Source: an uncultured Clostridia bacterium (lineage in GTDB: Bacteria; Bacillota; Clostridia; TANB77; CAG-508). From it: a stretch of DNA of 37,968 nucleotides. The DNA lies in assembly GCA_944388665.1 (NCBI GenBank), contig CALXJQ010000006.1:1-37968 (forward strand), in the 5' to 3' direction. The position numbers and the translations under genes were made by a program. The notes below the pieces were generated by a model, which did not search any database, was not told the DNA's origin, and worked only from the letters and a program-made list of their open reading frames with translations. Shown here one piece after another: positions 7,486-14,415 of the stretch; within the stretch, counting starts at the first letter, position 1; every line of letters starts with the position of its first letter.

Positions 7486-7716
7486 TTATTCTAGTAGTGT
7501 TCTCGGTTCATTATCCTCATCAAGAACTTCTAAATTAATTTTGTGGCTCCCTTCCAAAAACAAGTTTTTGAACTCTTTCCACAAAATTAATAAAGAAGTT
7601 CTAAGCGAGTCTAATTCACATTCGAACATACTCCTAGAATAATCACATATATCATTAATAAGATTTCTATAAATACAGGAAAATTTGAACTTTAAAAACC
7701 ATCTCTTAAAGGTCAA
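7486..7716 (-). CDS. doubtful small open frame inside the REP-bounded segment
   Basis: A 76-residue frame opening with TTG; no ATG near its start and no good ribosome binding site. The first codons come from a degenerate copy of the repeat (7686-7715). The sequence is moderately charged with no membrane segment and I recognise nothing in it. It could be a relic of a gene carried between the inverted repeats, or chance. The rest of the 487-bp gap between spoVAE and rplT holds only repeats. Confidence 0.2.
   Translation of the reverse strand: MTFKRWFLKFKFSCIYRNLINDICDYSRSMFECELDSLRTSLLILWKEFKNLFLEGSHKINLEVLDEDNEPRTLLE
7686..7715. repeat. degenerate REP-like type B copy
   Basis: TGAACTTTAA and TTAAAGGTCA still pair (one G-U), but the loop has lost the CGTCCCC core. 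Probably a decayed copy. Confidence 0.45.
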
Positions 7717-7743
7717 CTTTGGTAAAATTTGTTGATGAAGAAA

Positions 7744-7774
7744 GTGAACTTTAAAGAACGTCCCTAAAGTTCAT
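7744..7774 (-). repeat. REP-like palindrome, type B (variant)
   Basis: Stem GTGAACTTTA / TAAAGTTCAT with loop AAGAACGTCCC; GGGACG reads on the minus strand. Compared with the common form it has AAGAACG for AGGAACG and one C replaced by T. Confidence 0.8.
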
Positions 7775-7819
7775 TTGTTAAGAATGCAAAAAATCCATGA
7801 ATTTAAAGGAAAACTAAAA

Positions 7820-7850
7820 ATGAACTTTAAGGAACGTCCCCAAAGTTCAT
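7820..7850 (-). repeat. REP-like palindrome, type B, at the end of the infC operon
   Basis: Stem ATGAACTTT / AAAGTTCAT, loop AAGGAACGTCCCC. It lies 4 bp past the rplT stop and on the minus strand is followed by TTTTT, so it can serve as the operon terminator. Confidence 0.85.
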
Positions 7851-7854
7851 TTTT

Positions 7855-8205
7855 TTATGCGTTTTTTGCTATTTCTGCAATTTTTGTAAATGCTGTTGGA
7901 TCTGATACTGCTATTTCAGCTAACATTTTTCTATTGATCGTAACATTTGCTTTTTTTAATCCTGCTATCATTTTACTATATGTAGTTCCATTCATTCTTG
8001 CAGCAGCATTAATTCTTGCTATCCATAATTTTCTGAAATTGCTCTTTTTATCTTTTCTTCCTGTATATGCATAAGATAAAGATTTCATAACTGCTTGTCT
8101 TGCTGTTCTAAATCTATAACTTTTTGCACCATAATAGCCTTTTGCTTGTTTTATTACTTTTTTATGTTTTTTTCTTGTTATTCTAGCTGTTTTTACTCTT
8201 GCCAT
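7855..8205 (-). CDS. rplT: 50S ribosomal protein L20
   Basis: Early-assembly 23S rRNA-binding protein and, in Firmicutes, the repressor of its own infC-rpmI-rplT operon. The 116-residue sequence is textbook: [18 protein letters not shown] at the N-terminus, [19 protein letters not shown], and [21 protein letters not shown] ribosome binding site. Last gene of the operon, 38 bp after rpmI, ended by a REP-like palindrome. Confidence 0.98.
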   Translation of the reverse strand: MARVKTARITRKKHKKVIKQAKGYYGAKSYRFRTARQAVMKSLSYAYTGRKDKKSNFRKLWIARINAAARMNGTTYSKMIAGLKKANVTINRKMLAEIAVSDPTAFTKIAEIAKNA

Positions 8206-8243
8206 CCTAAATCACCTTCCTTACTTGTTCTCAAATTTTTAAA

Positions 8244-8447
8244 TTAATTGCCATAAGGTAATAATTTTTTAATTGTATTTTCACAGGTTTTATCAGCATA
8301 AGCGCTTTGATTTCTTCCTGTTCTTTTTTGTCTTTTTGTTTTATTTGCTAATAGATGTCTTCTGTTAGATTTTGTTCTTTTTACTTTTCCTGTAGCTGTT
8401 AATGAATATCTTTTTTTAGCAGCTTTGTTTGTTTTTAATTTTGGCAT
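8244..8447 (-). CDS. rpmI: 50S ribosomal protein L35
   Basis: Small basic ribosomal protein of 67 residues, with the family start MPKLKTNKAAKKRYSLTATG and the RRHLLANKTKRQKR block. Between infC (36 bp) and rplT (38 bp), the standard gene order. Confidence 0.97.
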   Translation of the reverse strand: MPKLKTNKAAKKRYSLTATGKVKRTKSNRRHLLANKTKRQKRTGRNQSAYADKTCENTIKKLLPYGN

Positions 8448-8483
8448 AATGACAAACTCCTTTCTGTTATTTATTAGTTTTAT

Positions 8484-8999
8484 CTATATATTTGCTTTTT
8501 TAGCTAATATAGTAAACATATTTCTTCCTTCTAGTTTTGGCGCTTTTTCTACTATTGCAATATCTTCTAATTCATTAATAAATTTTTCAAGCACTACTTC
8601 TCCTGCTCTTGAATTGTTGACTTCTCTTCCTCTAAATCTAACTGTTATTTTTACTTTGTTTCCATCTTGAAGAAATTTTCTTGCATTTTTGCATTTAAAA
8701 CCAAAGTCATGCTCTTCAATATTAGGAGTTACTCTTATTTCTTTAATTTCAAGCACTTTTTGCTTTTTCTTTGCTTCTTTTTCTTTTTTTGCTTGTTCAA
8801 ATTTGTACTTTCCATAGTTCATAATTTTGCAGACAGGCGGATTTGCATTAGGTGAAACTAATACTAAATCTAAATTTTTTTCTTCTGCTTTTTCTATTGC
8901 AACATTTAAAGCTACCACTCCTAGCTTTTCTCCAGTTTCTGCAATAAGTTGAACTTCTTTTGCTCTTATTTGCCTATTAATTGGTAATTCTTGTTTTAT
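8484..8999 (-). CDS. infC: translation initiation factor IF-3 (probable AUA start)
   Basis: Binds the 30S subunit and checks the start codon and initiator tRNA. The 171-residue reading holds the N-domain (INRQIRAKEVQLI), the lysine-rich linker (about residues 70-85) and the C-domain (EIKEIRVTPNIEEHDFGFK, VRFRGREV). No ATG occurs in frame until far inside the protein. A strong GGAGG (9008-9012) is 8 nt before ATA at 8997-8999, giving an N-terminus of normal length; the upstream in-frame TTG (9012-9014) and GTG (9006-9008) overlap the ribosome binding site and cannot be used with it. IF-3 genes are known for AUU/AUC/AUA starts that permit autoregulation. Confidence 0.93.
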   Translation of the reverse strand: MKQELPINRQIRAKEVQLIAETGEKLGVVALNVAIEKAEEKNLDLVLVSPNANPPVCKIMNYGKYKFEQAKKEKEAKKKQKVLEIKEIRVTPNIEEHDFGFKCKNARKFLQDGNKVKITVRFRGREVNNSRAGEVVLEKFINELEDIAIVEKAPKLEGRNMFTILAKKANI

Positions 9000-9012
9000 G
9001 AAAAACACCTCC

Positions 9013-9044
9013 AAAAAAAAATTTGACTTTTGTTACAAGTCAAA
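9013..9044 (-). terminator. attenuator terminator in front of infC
   Basis: On the minus strand, a perfect 8-bp stem (9037-9044 with 9022-9029, TTTGACTT / AAGTCAAA), 7-nt loop, then nine U, ending at the infC ribosome binding site. It can only act as a regulated terminator since infC, rpmI and rplT lie beyond it. Confidence 0.8.
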
Positions 9045-9131
9045 TAAAAATATAGCATAATGCTTATATTACTTATTTTTAACCTTTTTCTTTTCGATAA
9101 GGTGAGAAACTTTTTGCTTCTTCTTGTAACG
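9013..9131 (-). ncRNA. ribosomal protein L20-type leader RNA (attenuation control of infC-rpmI-rplT)
   Basis: About 120 nt of leader between the promoter and infC. GUUACAAG near its 5' end (9123-9130) is perfectly complementary to CUUGUAAC (9032-9039), which is the 5' arm plus loop of the terminator; pairing would prevent termination. A separate AGCA-UUA-UGCU hairpin with flanking AU pairs lies at about 9046-9067. Position, operon and layout match the known L20 leader of Firmicutes, in which L20 binding promotes termination. The assignment to that family is by logic, not by a covariance search. Confidence 0.65.
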
Positions 9132-9136
9132 TAAAC

Positions 9137-9166
9137 ATTATACTATATTTTTACTGCTTTTGTCAA
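9137..9166 (-). promoter_or_regulatory. sigma-A promoter of the infC operon
   Basis: -35 TTGACA (9161-9166), 18-bp spacer, -10 TATAAT (9137-9142), both perfect consensus. The -35 contains the TGA stop of the upstream secF-like gene. Confidence 0.85.
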
Positions 9167-9831
9167 GCATTTTTTATATCACTTTCTTGTTTTTTTTGTT
9201 TTAATTTCTTTTCCCAATTGCAAATTAGGCCTGTTGCCGTTAACATATAGACTGCAATTACTAAAATCATTGTTGTCCTTCCTATAGGCAATCTTATTAT
9301 AGCAATAATACTTGCTAATACGCCTTGTGTTAATATTAAGAAAAATATTGTTTTTATTGCCGTTTTTATTGCTCCTAGTTTGTGGAATCTTATTGCAGCA
9401 TAAATAACTATTATTACTGTTGCAATAGCAAAAGGCAATATATAAGGTTTTACTAAATCACGTAATCTAGCATGAGGAACTAGTTGAACCTGTACATCAT
9501 CTGCATTTATCTCTGTTCCATATTTTTCATTTATCTTACTAACCAAATTTGTTTTTTGTTCATCTGTTATTTCTTTTGCCATAATTGTTACATCATTTTG
9601 GTTTAATTGTGATTTTTGTATTATAGTTGGTTGATTTGACAATACTTCATTTGTTATTTTCTTTATGTCTGAGTTTTCAAAATCTTTGCCAATTTCTATT
9701 TCTACCTTTTTAGTTTCATTATATTTTAATCCAACGTTAAATCCTTTTGTTGCAACTACCGCTATTCCAGCGATTAATAATATTATTATTACAATTATTA
9801 GTACTTTTATTTTATTGCTTATCTTTTTCAT
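9163..9831 (-). CDS. secF: divergent SecF-like translocase subunit
   Basis: SecF works with SecD to pull exported proteins across the membrane using the proton gradient. Start taken at the ATG 9831 behind AAAGGAGG rather than an upstream alternative codon; it overlaps the secD-like stop by 20 bp. The 222 residues hold an N-terminal membrane helix (about 9-28), then GFNVGLKYNETKKVEIEIG, matching the SecF opening (G-x-D-F-x-GG) with the GG lost, a periplasmic-type domain, and three more helices. The conserved motif around the last two helices (YSINDTVVVFDR in classical SecF) is not recognisable and the protein ends early. Identification rests on pairing with the secD-like gene. Confidence 0.7.
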   Translation of the reverse strand: MKKISNKIKVLIIVIIILLIAGIAVVATKGFNVGLKYNETKKVEIEIGKDFENSDIKKITNEVLSNQPTIIQKSQLNQNDVTIMAKEITDEQKTNLVSKINEKYGTEINADDVQVQLVPHARLRDLVKPYILPFAIATVIIVIYAAIRFHKLGAIKTAIKTIFFLILTQGVLASIIAIIRLPIGRTTMILVIAVYMLTATGLICNWEKKLKQKKQESDIKNA

Positions 9832-11305
9832 CTTTTTTGTTGCCTCCTTTCTTAGTATCTGCATTAATTTTTATTAGACTATATGTTACAATGTAGTTAT
9901 ATGCAGCTATTAAGATTATTCCCCAGAACATTGTCATTCCAAAGCTACTGATAGGAACCCAATCCATAAGAATGAAGGTTATAACTATTATTATTACTGG
10001 TATTAATTTTATAAAGAAATCTTTATATACTTCACGATTTGCTTTTGAAATATTTATAGAGATATTCTTTTTGTCTGTTTTATCAATCTTATTTAACCTA
10101 GCTAATAGTTTATTTGTAAAAATGTAATTTATAATTAATACTGCTATAATTCCAAATATTCCTTCTAATGAAAGTGCAACATTTGCATATCTAATTATTA
10201 TTAAAAGTAATGATATTAAGCCAATATATCCAATTGCCCCAATTGCTCCATTTGCTTTATATCTAATTATTAATACTAACAATGCAACTACTGTTATTGC
10301 TAATACAACATATATTAAAATTTGTATTTCATTATCTGTTATATCTGTATACACATACTCATTGTCTGTAACTTCATATCTTATTGGAATTTCTCCTGTA
10401 TCTAATACTAATGCTGTGCTCGAAGCCTCTTGAATATAATTTTGTAATGTATCGTTATCAGTTGTTGGTTGTCCAATTGATAATTGTAATCTTCCATTTT
10501 CTATGACTTCATCAAAGCTTGTAGTCATTATGTTTTCATCATCTATTTTCATAGTTATCTCTTTTTGCGTTGCATCTGAAGTATCTTCTGATGTAGTATT
10601 CTCTGTTGTGTTTTCTGTTGTATTTTCAGTTGTAGTGTTTTGAGTTGTTTTATATGTTTCACTTATATTTTTAAATTTTTCTTTTCCTTCTTTATTAAAT
10701 TCAATATCTAAGTATACTGCAGTTCCACTTGCAGTACCTGTTCCACTATATCCATAAAGTACTCTTGCAGTTTTGATATCTGCATTAGTCATTAAAACTT
10801 CTTGAGTATCTTTATCTACAATTTCAAATTTTCCTGATGTTCCAATAGTACGTATTATACTGTCTGTATTGCTACTTTCTGGCAATTCTAAAACAATATC
10901 CCCATTACTTTCATCCAATTTTATTATGTAATTATTTATTCCAAGTTGATTCATTCTTTTTTCAATTATTGATTTTGATTTTTTATAATTATCAACTGTT
11001 TTTACATCATCTGAATTATATGGTTGTTCTTCTTTTGTATATCCTTTTTCTTGTAACTCTTCATCGCTTAAACTCGTAGCGCTTGAATCGGTTACCTCAT
11101 TTCCATTTGAATCTTTTATTATTGTTTGTTTCTCATCACTTACTTTAATTCTAACCACTCTGCTACCGTCTAAATCCATTGCAAGCGAATAGTCTTTCAT
11201 TATATTTTCCATTCTATTTTGTTTTTTTACATAGATTCCCCCAAAGGCAATCATCGTAATTAATATAATTATCAATGTTATAGTTATTATTTTTACTCTT
11301 TTCAT
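9812..11305 (-). CDS. secD: divergent SecD-like translocase subunit
   Basis: A 497-residue membrane protein with an N-terminal helix (about 5-25), YSLAMDLDGSRVVRIKV in place of the SecD opening (L-G-x-D-x-x-GG), a large extracytoplasmic domain with SecD-like elements (KSIIEKRMNQLGINNYIIKLDESNGDIVLELP), and about five helices at the C-terminus. The proton-path motif of SecD (VDANVLIFERI) reads INYIFTNKLLARL, with no Asp. The middle domain contains a Thr/Asn/Glu repeat (TENT units, about residues 220-245). It follows the HD-domain gene by 46 bp and overlaps the secF-like gene. Confidence 0.75.
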   Translation of the reverse strand: MKRVKIITITLIIILITMIAFGGIYVKKQNRMENIMKDYSLAMDLDGSRVVRIKVSDEKQTIIKDSNGNEVTDSSATSLSDEELQEKGYTKEEQPYNSDDVKTVDNYKKSKSIIEKRMNQLGINNYIIKLDESNGDIVLELPESSNTDSIIRTIGTSGKFEIVDKDTQEVLMTNADIKTARVLYGYSGTGTASGTAVYLDIEFNKEGKEKFKNISETYKTTQNTTTENTTENTTENTTSEDTSDATQKEITMKIDDENIMTTSFDEVIENGRLQLSIGQPTTDNDTLQNYIQEASSTALVLDTGEIPIRYEVTDNEYVYTDITDNEIQILIYVVLAITVVALLVLIIRYKANGAIGAIGYIGLISLLLIIIRYANVALSLEGIFGIIAVLIINYIFTNKLLARLNKIDKTDKKNISINISKANREVYKDFFIKLIPVIIIVITFILMDWVPISSFGMTMFWGIILIAAYNYIVTYSLIKINADTKKGGNKKDEKDKQ

Positions 11306-11351
11306 TTATACTTTCATTCCTTCCATCCGTACATCATTTTTTTGCTAACTT

Positions 11352-12012
11352 TTATAATAGTTTAGTCCCATTAATTACTAACTCAAACCAGATTTTCAAA
11401 TATTTCGCTGCATATTTGCTCATCATAGTTCTTTGCATAAATATTTCAAAATAATCTAATACTGGGCATAACTTCGTATCAATTGTTAAGTCTAATGTAA
11501 CAATTCTTTTTTCACTATCAATATTTAGCTTGGCTTCTGTTACTGCATAATTTACCCTATCATGAATATCAAATGTTGATAAATTTTTATTTGTTACCCT
11601 ATCTCTATGAACATCAGACTTATCTGCTAAAATTAGTGCAGCCGATATATCGCTTACAGCTGTTCCTGTATTTTCGTCATGATTTCCAATTGCCATCATT
11701 ATTTCAGTTCGCTCATTTACTGGCATTCCCATATCTTTTAAAATATCATAGGCCAGAATTGCACCACTATGAGCATGATCTGTTCTATTTACGCAATTAC
11801 CTATATCATGTAAATACCCAGCTATTTTAGCTAATTCTACAGTTCTTTCTGCATAACCTAATTTTTCTAATATTTCTCCCGCTCTTTTCGAAACTATAGA
11901 AATATGCCTGTGACTATGCTCGGTATAGCCGAAGTCCATCCAGTTGTTTTTGCGCCCCATTAATTAAGGCTTCAACTTCTTCATTTGAAATTACATCTTG
12001 TAAAGTTACCAT
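11352..12012 (-). pseudogene. HD-domain phosphohydrolase, frameshifted near the N-terminus
   Basis: Metal-dependent phosphohydrolase of the HD superfamily, substrate unknown. The true start is the ATG at 12010-12012 behind GGAGG; it opens MVTLQDVISNEEVEALI, typical of the family, but that frame ends in TAG at 11914-11916. The remaining 190-odd residues, with GYTEHSHRH, GYLHDIGN, DHAHSG, GNHDENTG and LADKSDV (the HD metal ligands), continue in another frame. Removing one C from CTTCGGC (about 11930) restores QLDGLGYTEHSHRH, exactly the family spacing. An internal ATG at 11960 could start a shortened but otherwise complete catalytic domain. Real mutation or sequence error cannot be told apart here. 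Confidence 0.8.
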
Positions 12013-12041
12013 TTTAAGCCTCCTTAATTTAGTCTTTTTAA

Positions 12042-12070
12042 ATTTTATATTAAAATTTAAAAAATATCAA
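12042..12070 (-). promoter_or_regulatory. promoter of the HD-secD-secF operon
   Basis: -35 TTGATA (12065-12070), 17-bp spacer, -10 TAAAAT (12042-12047), about 30 bp before the HD-gene start at 12012. Confidence 0.6.
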
Positions 12071-12153
12071 CTGTTTTTATAAAAATTCTTTACTTTATGA
12101 TGATTATGCTATAACAAAACTATTATATAATTACTTGAATGTACGTGTGGTGA

Positions 12154-12738
12154 CTAAGCTGCGATGTCTATATCAAAATTATATTCCTTTATTTTCATTC
12201 CATCTGCTGTGTCTTGTTTATTTCCTTCATTACTATTATTATACTCCCATTTCCAATTTATTATTATTTCTTTTTGCTTTTTGTTATTTAATTTTTGTTC
12301 TATTACATTTTGCATTTCTTCTAAAGTCGCATATTTTTCATCTTCATTATCATTGAGATAAAAATAAAGATTTTGTGGCTTTGCATTTTTACTTTTAAAT
12401 GTAATATTATAATTTTTTGCTTCCTCATATTTTTCATTATCAACAATTTTTATTGAAAAATTTCCTTCACTTCCTGGCGCAATTTTTTCTTGTACTAGAA
12501 ATTGTGTGTTTACTGTTTCTAATAAGTTTATGTTTTTTGTATCTTTATTTTTATTTGACATATCAAAAACTATTTCGTTATTCACATTGCTTGTCGATGT
12601 GCTTGAACTTCCAAATAACTTAAAAAATAAAATATCATCTTGCTGTGAATTTGCATCAACTTTTTTTAACAGCAGCCCAAAAATAATTAACATTATGATT
12701 AATATGATTGTGCAAATTATTTTTTTATATTTTTTCAC
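12154..12738 (-). CDS. TasA/camelysin-like secreted protein 3
   Basis: A 194-residue protein with an N-terminal signal or anchor (about 5-25). Its body matches the neighbour at 13509-14093 in order and spacing: EKIAPGSEGNFSIKI against NKIAPGTKGSFDIIV, KNAKPQNLYFYL against ESAKPQNLKFKY, IINWKWEY against KIDWEWKY, and YNFDIDI against YTFNVIV. These are features of the TasA/camelysin group of SipW-processed surface proteins. Third gene of a three-gene set; the sequence suggests duplication within the locus. No SipW-type peptidase is in the window. Downstream, 12013-12153 contains only the HD promoter. Confidence 0.65.
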   Translation of the reverse strand: MKKYKKIICTIILIIMLIIFGLLLKKVDANSQQDDILFFKLFGSSSTSTSNVNNEIVFDMSNKNKDTKNINLLETVNTQFLVQEKIAPGSEGNFSIKIVDNEKYEEAKNYNITFKSKNAKPQNLYFYLNDNEDEKYATLEEMQNVIEQKLNNKKQKEIIINWKWEYNNSNEGNKQDTADGMKIKEYNFDIDIAA

Positions 12739-12784
12739 TTTTTACCACATCCTTTCTTAAAGCACAAAGTCGCTTGGAAAAGAA

Positions 12785-13294
12785 TTAAATTTTTGTTTGT
12801 TCAGAGTGTACTTTTATTTGTATGTTATCAATAATATTTCCTATATTGGCTTGATTTTTACAATGTATCTCTAGTCTATAGTTATGCTCTGCTTTAGTAT
12901 CTTTAGAGAAAAACATATCATTTGTTTTATTGTTTATTAATTGTATTTCTTCATCGTCTTGATATAATTTAAAATCTATGTTTTTAGCTTCTTTTGAAAT
13001 TATTTCTATGTAATATTTTAAGTCACTTTGTGTTATCTTATCTCCATCAAAATCTTTTACTTTAAATGTATATATTCCATTGCTATTTTCATTATTGATA
13101 TCTATTGCAGGATTATTTTCTACAACAATTACTGGTTCTGCTATCTGCGCATTAGCAGCTATTGTTGTTTTATATACGGTTTTTCCTATGCTATATCCTG
13201 ATAAAAACAGAAGAATTACCATCATAAAAATAAGTATTAGAGTTATTTCTCTTTTAGTTATATGCATTTTTAATATATTTTTTATTTTTTTCAT
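12785..13294 (-). CDS. TasA-locus secreted protein 2
   Basis: A 169-residue protein with a signal or anchor helix (about 17-37) followed by GYSIGKTVYKTTIAANAQIAEP. The post-signal pattern (aromatic-Ser-x-Gly-Lys, then an Ala-x-Ile/Val strand) is shared with the flanking secreted proteins. The rest looks like a beta-sandwich, ending HNYRLEIHCKNQANIGNIIDN. It sits 46 bp before the third gene and 214 bp after the first. I do not recognise a named family; a structural partner of the TasA-like proteins is the natural guess. Confidence 0.55.
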   Translation of the reverse strand: MKKIKNILKMHITKREITLILIFMMVILLFLSGYSIGKTVYKTTIAANAQIAEPVIVVENNPAIDINNENSNGIYTFKVKDFDGDKITQSDLKYYIEIISKEAKNIDFKLYQDDEEIQLINNKTNDMFFSKDTKAEHNYRLEIHCKNQANIGNIIDNIQIKVHSEQTKI

Positions 13295-13367
13295 AATGTT
13301 TTCATTCCTTTATATATATTTAGGTTTTTAATAAAGGATTAACCTATAAACCTATACTTTTTTATAT

Positions 13368-13408
13368 ATTATCTAATAGAAAACTTTTTGGGTTTCCTAT
13401 CAGATAAT
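13368..13408. repeat. 17-bp imperfect inverted repeat in the secreted-protein operon
   Basis: ATTATCT-x-ATAG-x-AAAC pairs with GTTT-x-CTAT-x-AGATAAT around loop TTTTTGG (two mismatches). It lies in the 214-bp gap between the first and second secreted-protein genes. No U-run follows on either strand, so it is more likely a processing or stability hairpin or a protein site than a terminator. Confidence 0.5.
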
Positions 13409-13508
13409 TACAAATTAATACTTAGTTTATCATTAAGATATATTCATTTTGAAATTTCACATAATTTTTTTAGGTTTATTTTTTATATTTTGGAATAAAA
13501 TTCAAAGT

Positions 13509-14093
13509 TTATTTGGGTTCAACTTGCGTTCCAGAAACTATTACATTGAATGTATATTCTGAAATATTTTGTGCATCTTGTGTATCTATTTTGTCATTCT
13601 GTATAATTTCTTCTTCTGTACTGCCAGTCTCATATTTCCATTCCCAATCAATCTTTAGTGTTCTTGATTTGTTTTCATCATTAGCATTAATCCTACCTGA
13701 TAGGCTATTTTCTAATTCACTAATAGAATTATATTCGTTATCTAAGTATTTGAATTTTAAATTTTGAGGCTTTGCACTTTCATCTAAAAATTCTATTTTA
13801 TAGTCTATTGCAACATCAGAGCCTGTTCCATCTACTATGATATCAAAACTTCCTTTAGTCCCTGGAGCTATTTTATTGTTTATTAAAGTATCTGGTTGTG
13901 CAGTTGATGCTAGGTTAATTGTTTGTACATCTTGTTGCTGTCCATTTACTTTAAAACTCCATGTTGCTACTTGAGCAAGTCCATTTCCTCTTACTTCAGA
14001 TACATACTTAGAATATACATTTCCGCCTATAAATGCCACTATTATAATTGCTAATATTGCGCTTACAAGTAAGACTTTTTTTCTTTTAGTCAA
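13509..14093 (-). CDS. TasA/camelysin-like secreted protein 1
   Basis: A 194-residue secreted protein, signal helix about 6-26, then VYSKYVSEVRGNGLAQVATWSFKVNG, which is the characteristic mature N-terminus of TasA/camelysin-type proteins cleaved by SipW-like signal peptidases. Later blocks NKIAPGTKGSFDIIVDG, SAKPQNLKFKY and TLKIDWEWKYETG. TasA proteins form biofilm fibres or surface layers; here the role is inferred from family. First gene of a three-gene set with a perfect-consensus promoter at 14217-14245 and GGAGG before the ATG. Confidence 0.75.
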   Translation of the reverse strand: MTKRKKVLLVSAILAIIIVAFIGGNVYSKYVSEVRGNGLAQVATWSFKVNGQQQDVQTINLASTAQPDTLINNKIAPGTKGSFDIIVDGTGSDVAIDYKIEFLDESAKPQNLKFKYLDNEYNSISELENSLSGRINANDENKSRTLKIDWEWKYETGSTEEEIIQNDKIDTQDAQNISEYTFNVIVSGTQVEPK

Positions 14094-14216
14094 TAAACAT
14101 TCCTCCTTTTCTATTAATATAATTCGGGATTATTTAAGATAAAATTTGAATTTATCCTTCCGGATTAAGATTAAAATTTTTGAAAAAATTATGTTAAAAT
14201 TTCAAAATGTAAACTC

Positions 14217-14245
14217 ATTATAATTTGGTCAACGTTTTTTGTCAA
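14217..14245 (-). promoter_or_regulatory. perfect-consensus promoter of the secreted-protein operon
   Basis: -35 TTGACA (14240-14245), 17-bp spacer, -10 TATAAT (14217-14222). A second TTGAC lies inside the spacer (GTTGACC), part of a direct repeat. The 322-bp gap 14094-14415 holds this promoter, its roughly 120-nt leader and the divergent promoter at 14311; I see no riboswitch core in the leader. Confidence 0.8.
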
Positions 14246-14310
14246 CCTTTTTTTGTTAAAAAAATTGCTTTTTCATCGCATTTTTCGACAAAACTTCTCA
14301 AAAAATTCTG

Positions 14311-14339
14311 TTGACTTTTACGTAAATTGCATATATAAT
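14311..14339 (+). promoter_or_regulatory. promoter of the ChW-like secreted protein gene
   Basis: -35 TTGACT (14311-14316), 17-bp spacer, -10 TATAAT (14334-14339), giving a leader of about 70 nt before the TTG start at 14416. Back to back with the promoter at 14217-14245, 65 bp between the two -35 boxes, so shared control is possible. Confidence 0.75.
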
Positions 14340-14415
14340 GACTATGGTTTATTTTTTATATTCAGTTTTTTATTTCTAATTTTCCAAAATTTTTAATTAA
14401 AAAGGAGGTTTATTA

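Noticed and set aside
7775..8074. Plus-strand open frame of 99 codons opposite rplT
   Set aside because: It starts in the repeat region and runs antisense to a certain rplT gene; composition is that of a reverse-complement shadow.
8425..8855. Plus-strand frames opposite infC
   Set aside because: Antisense to a well-supported infC gene, Phe/Leu-rich as expected for the complement of Lys-rich coding sequence, no ribosome binding sites.
12135..12760. Several overlapping plus-strand frames over the secreted-protein gene
   Set aside because: Phe/Leu/Ser-rich shadows of an AT-rich minus-strand gene; the minus frame has a signal sequence and a clear paralogue.
14094..14415. Riboswitch (c-di-GMP type) in the leaders of the secreted-protein genes
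   Set aside because: The conserved core sequences are absent; the gap is explained by two promoters and AT-rich leaders.
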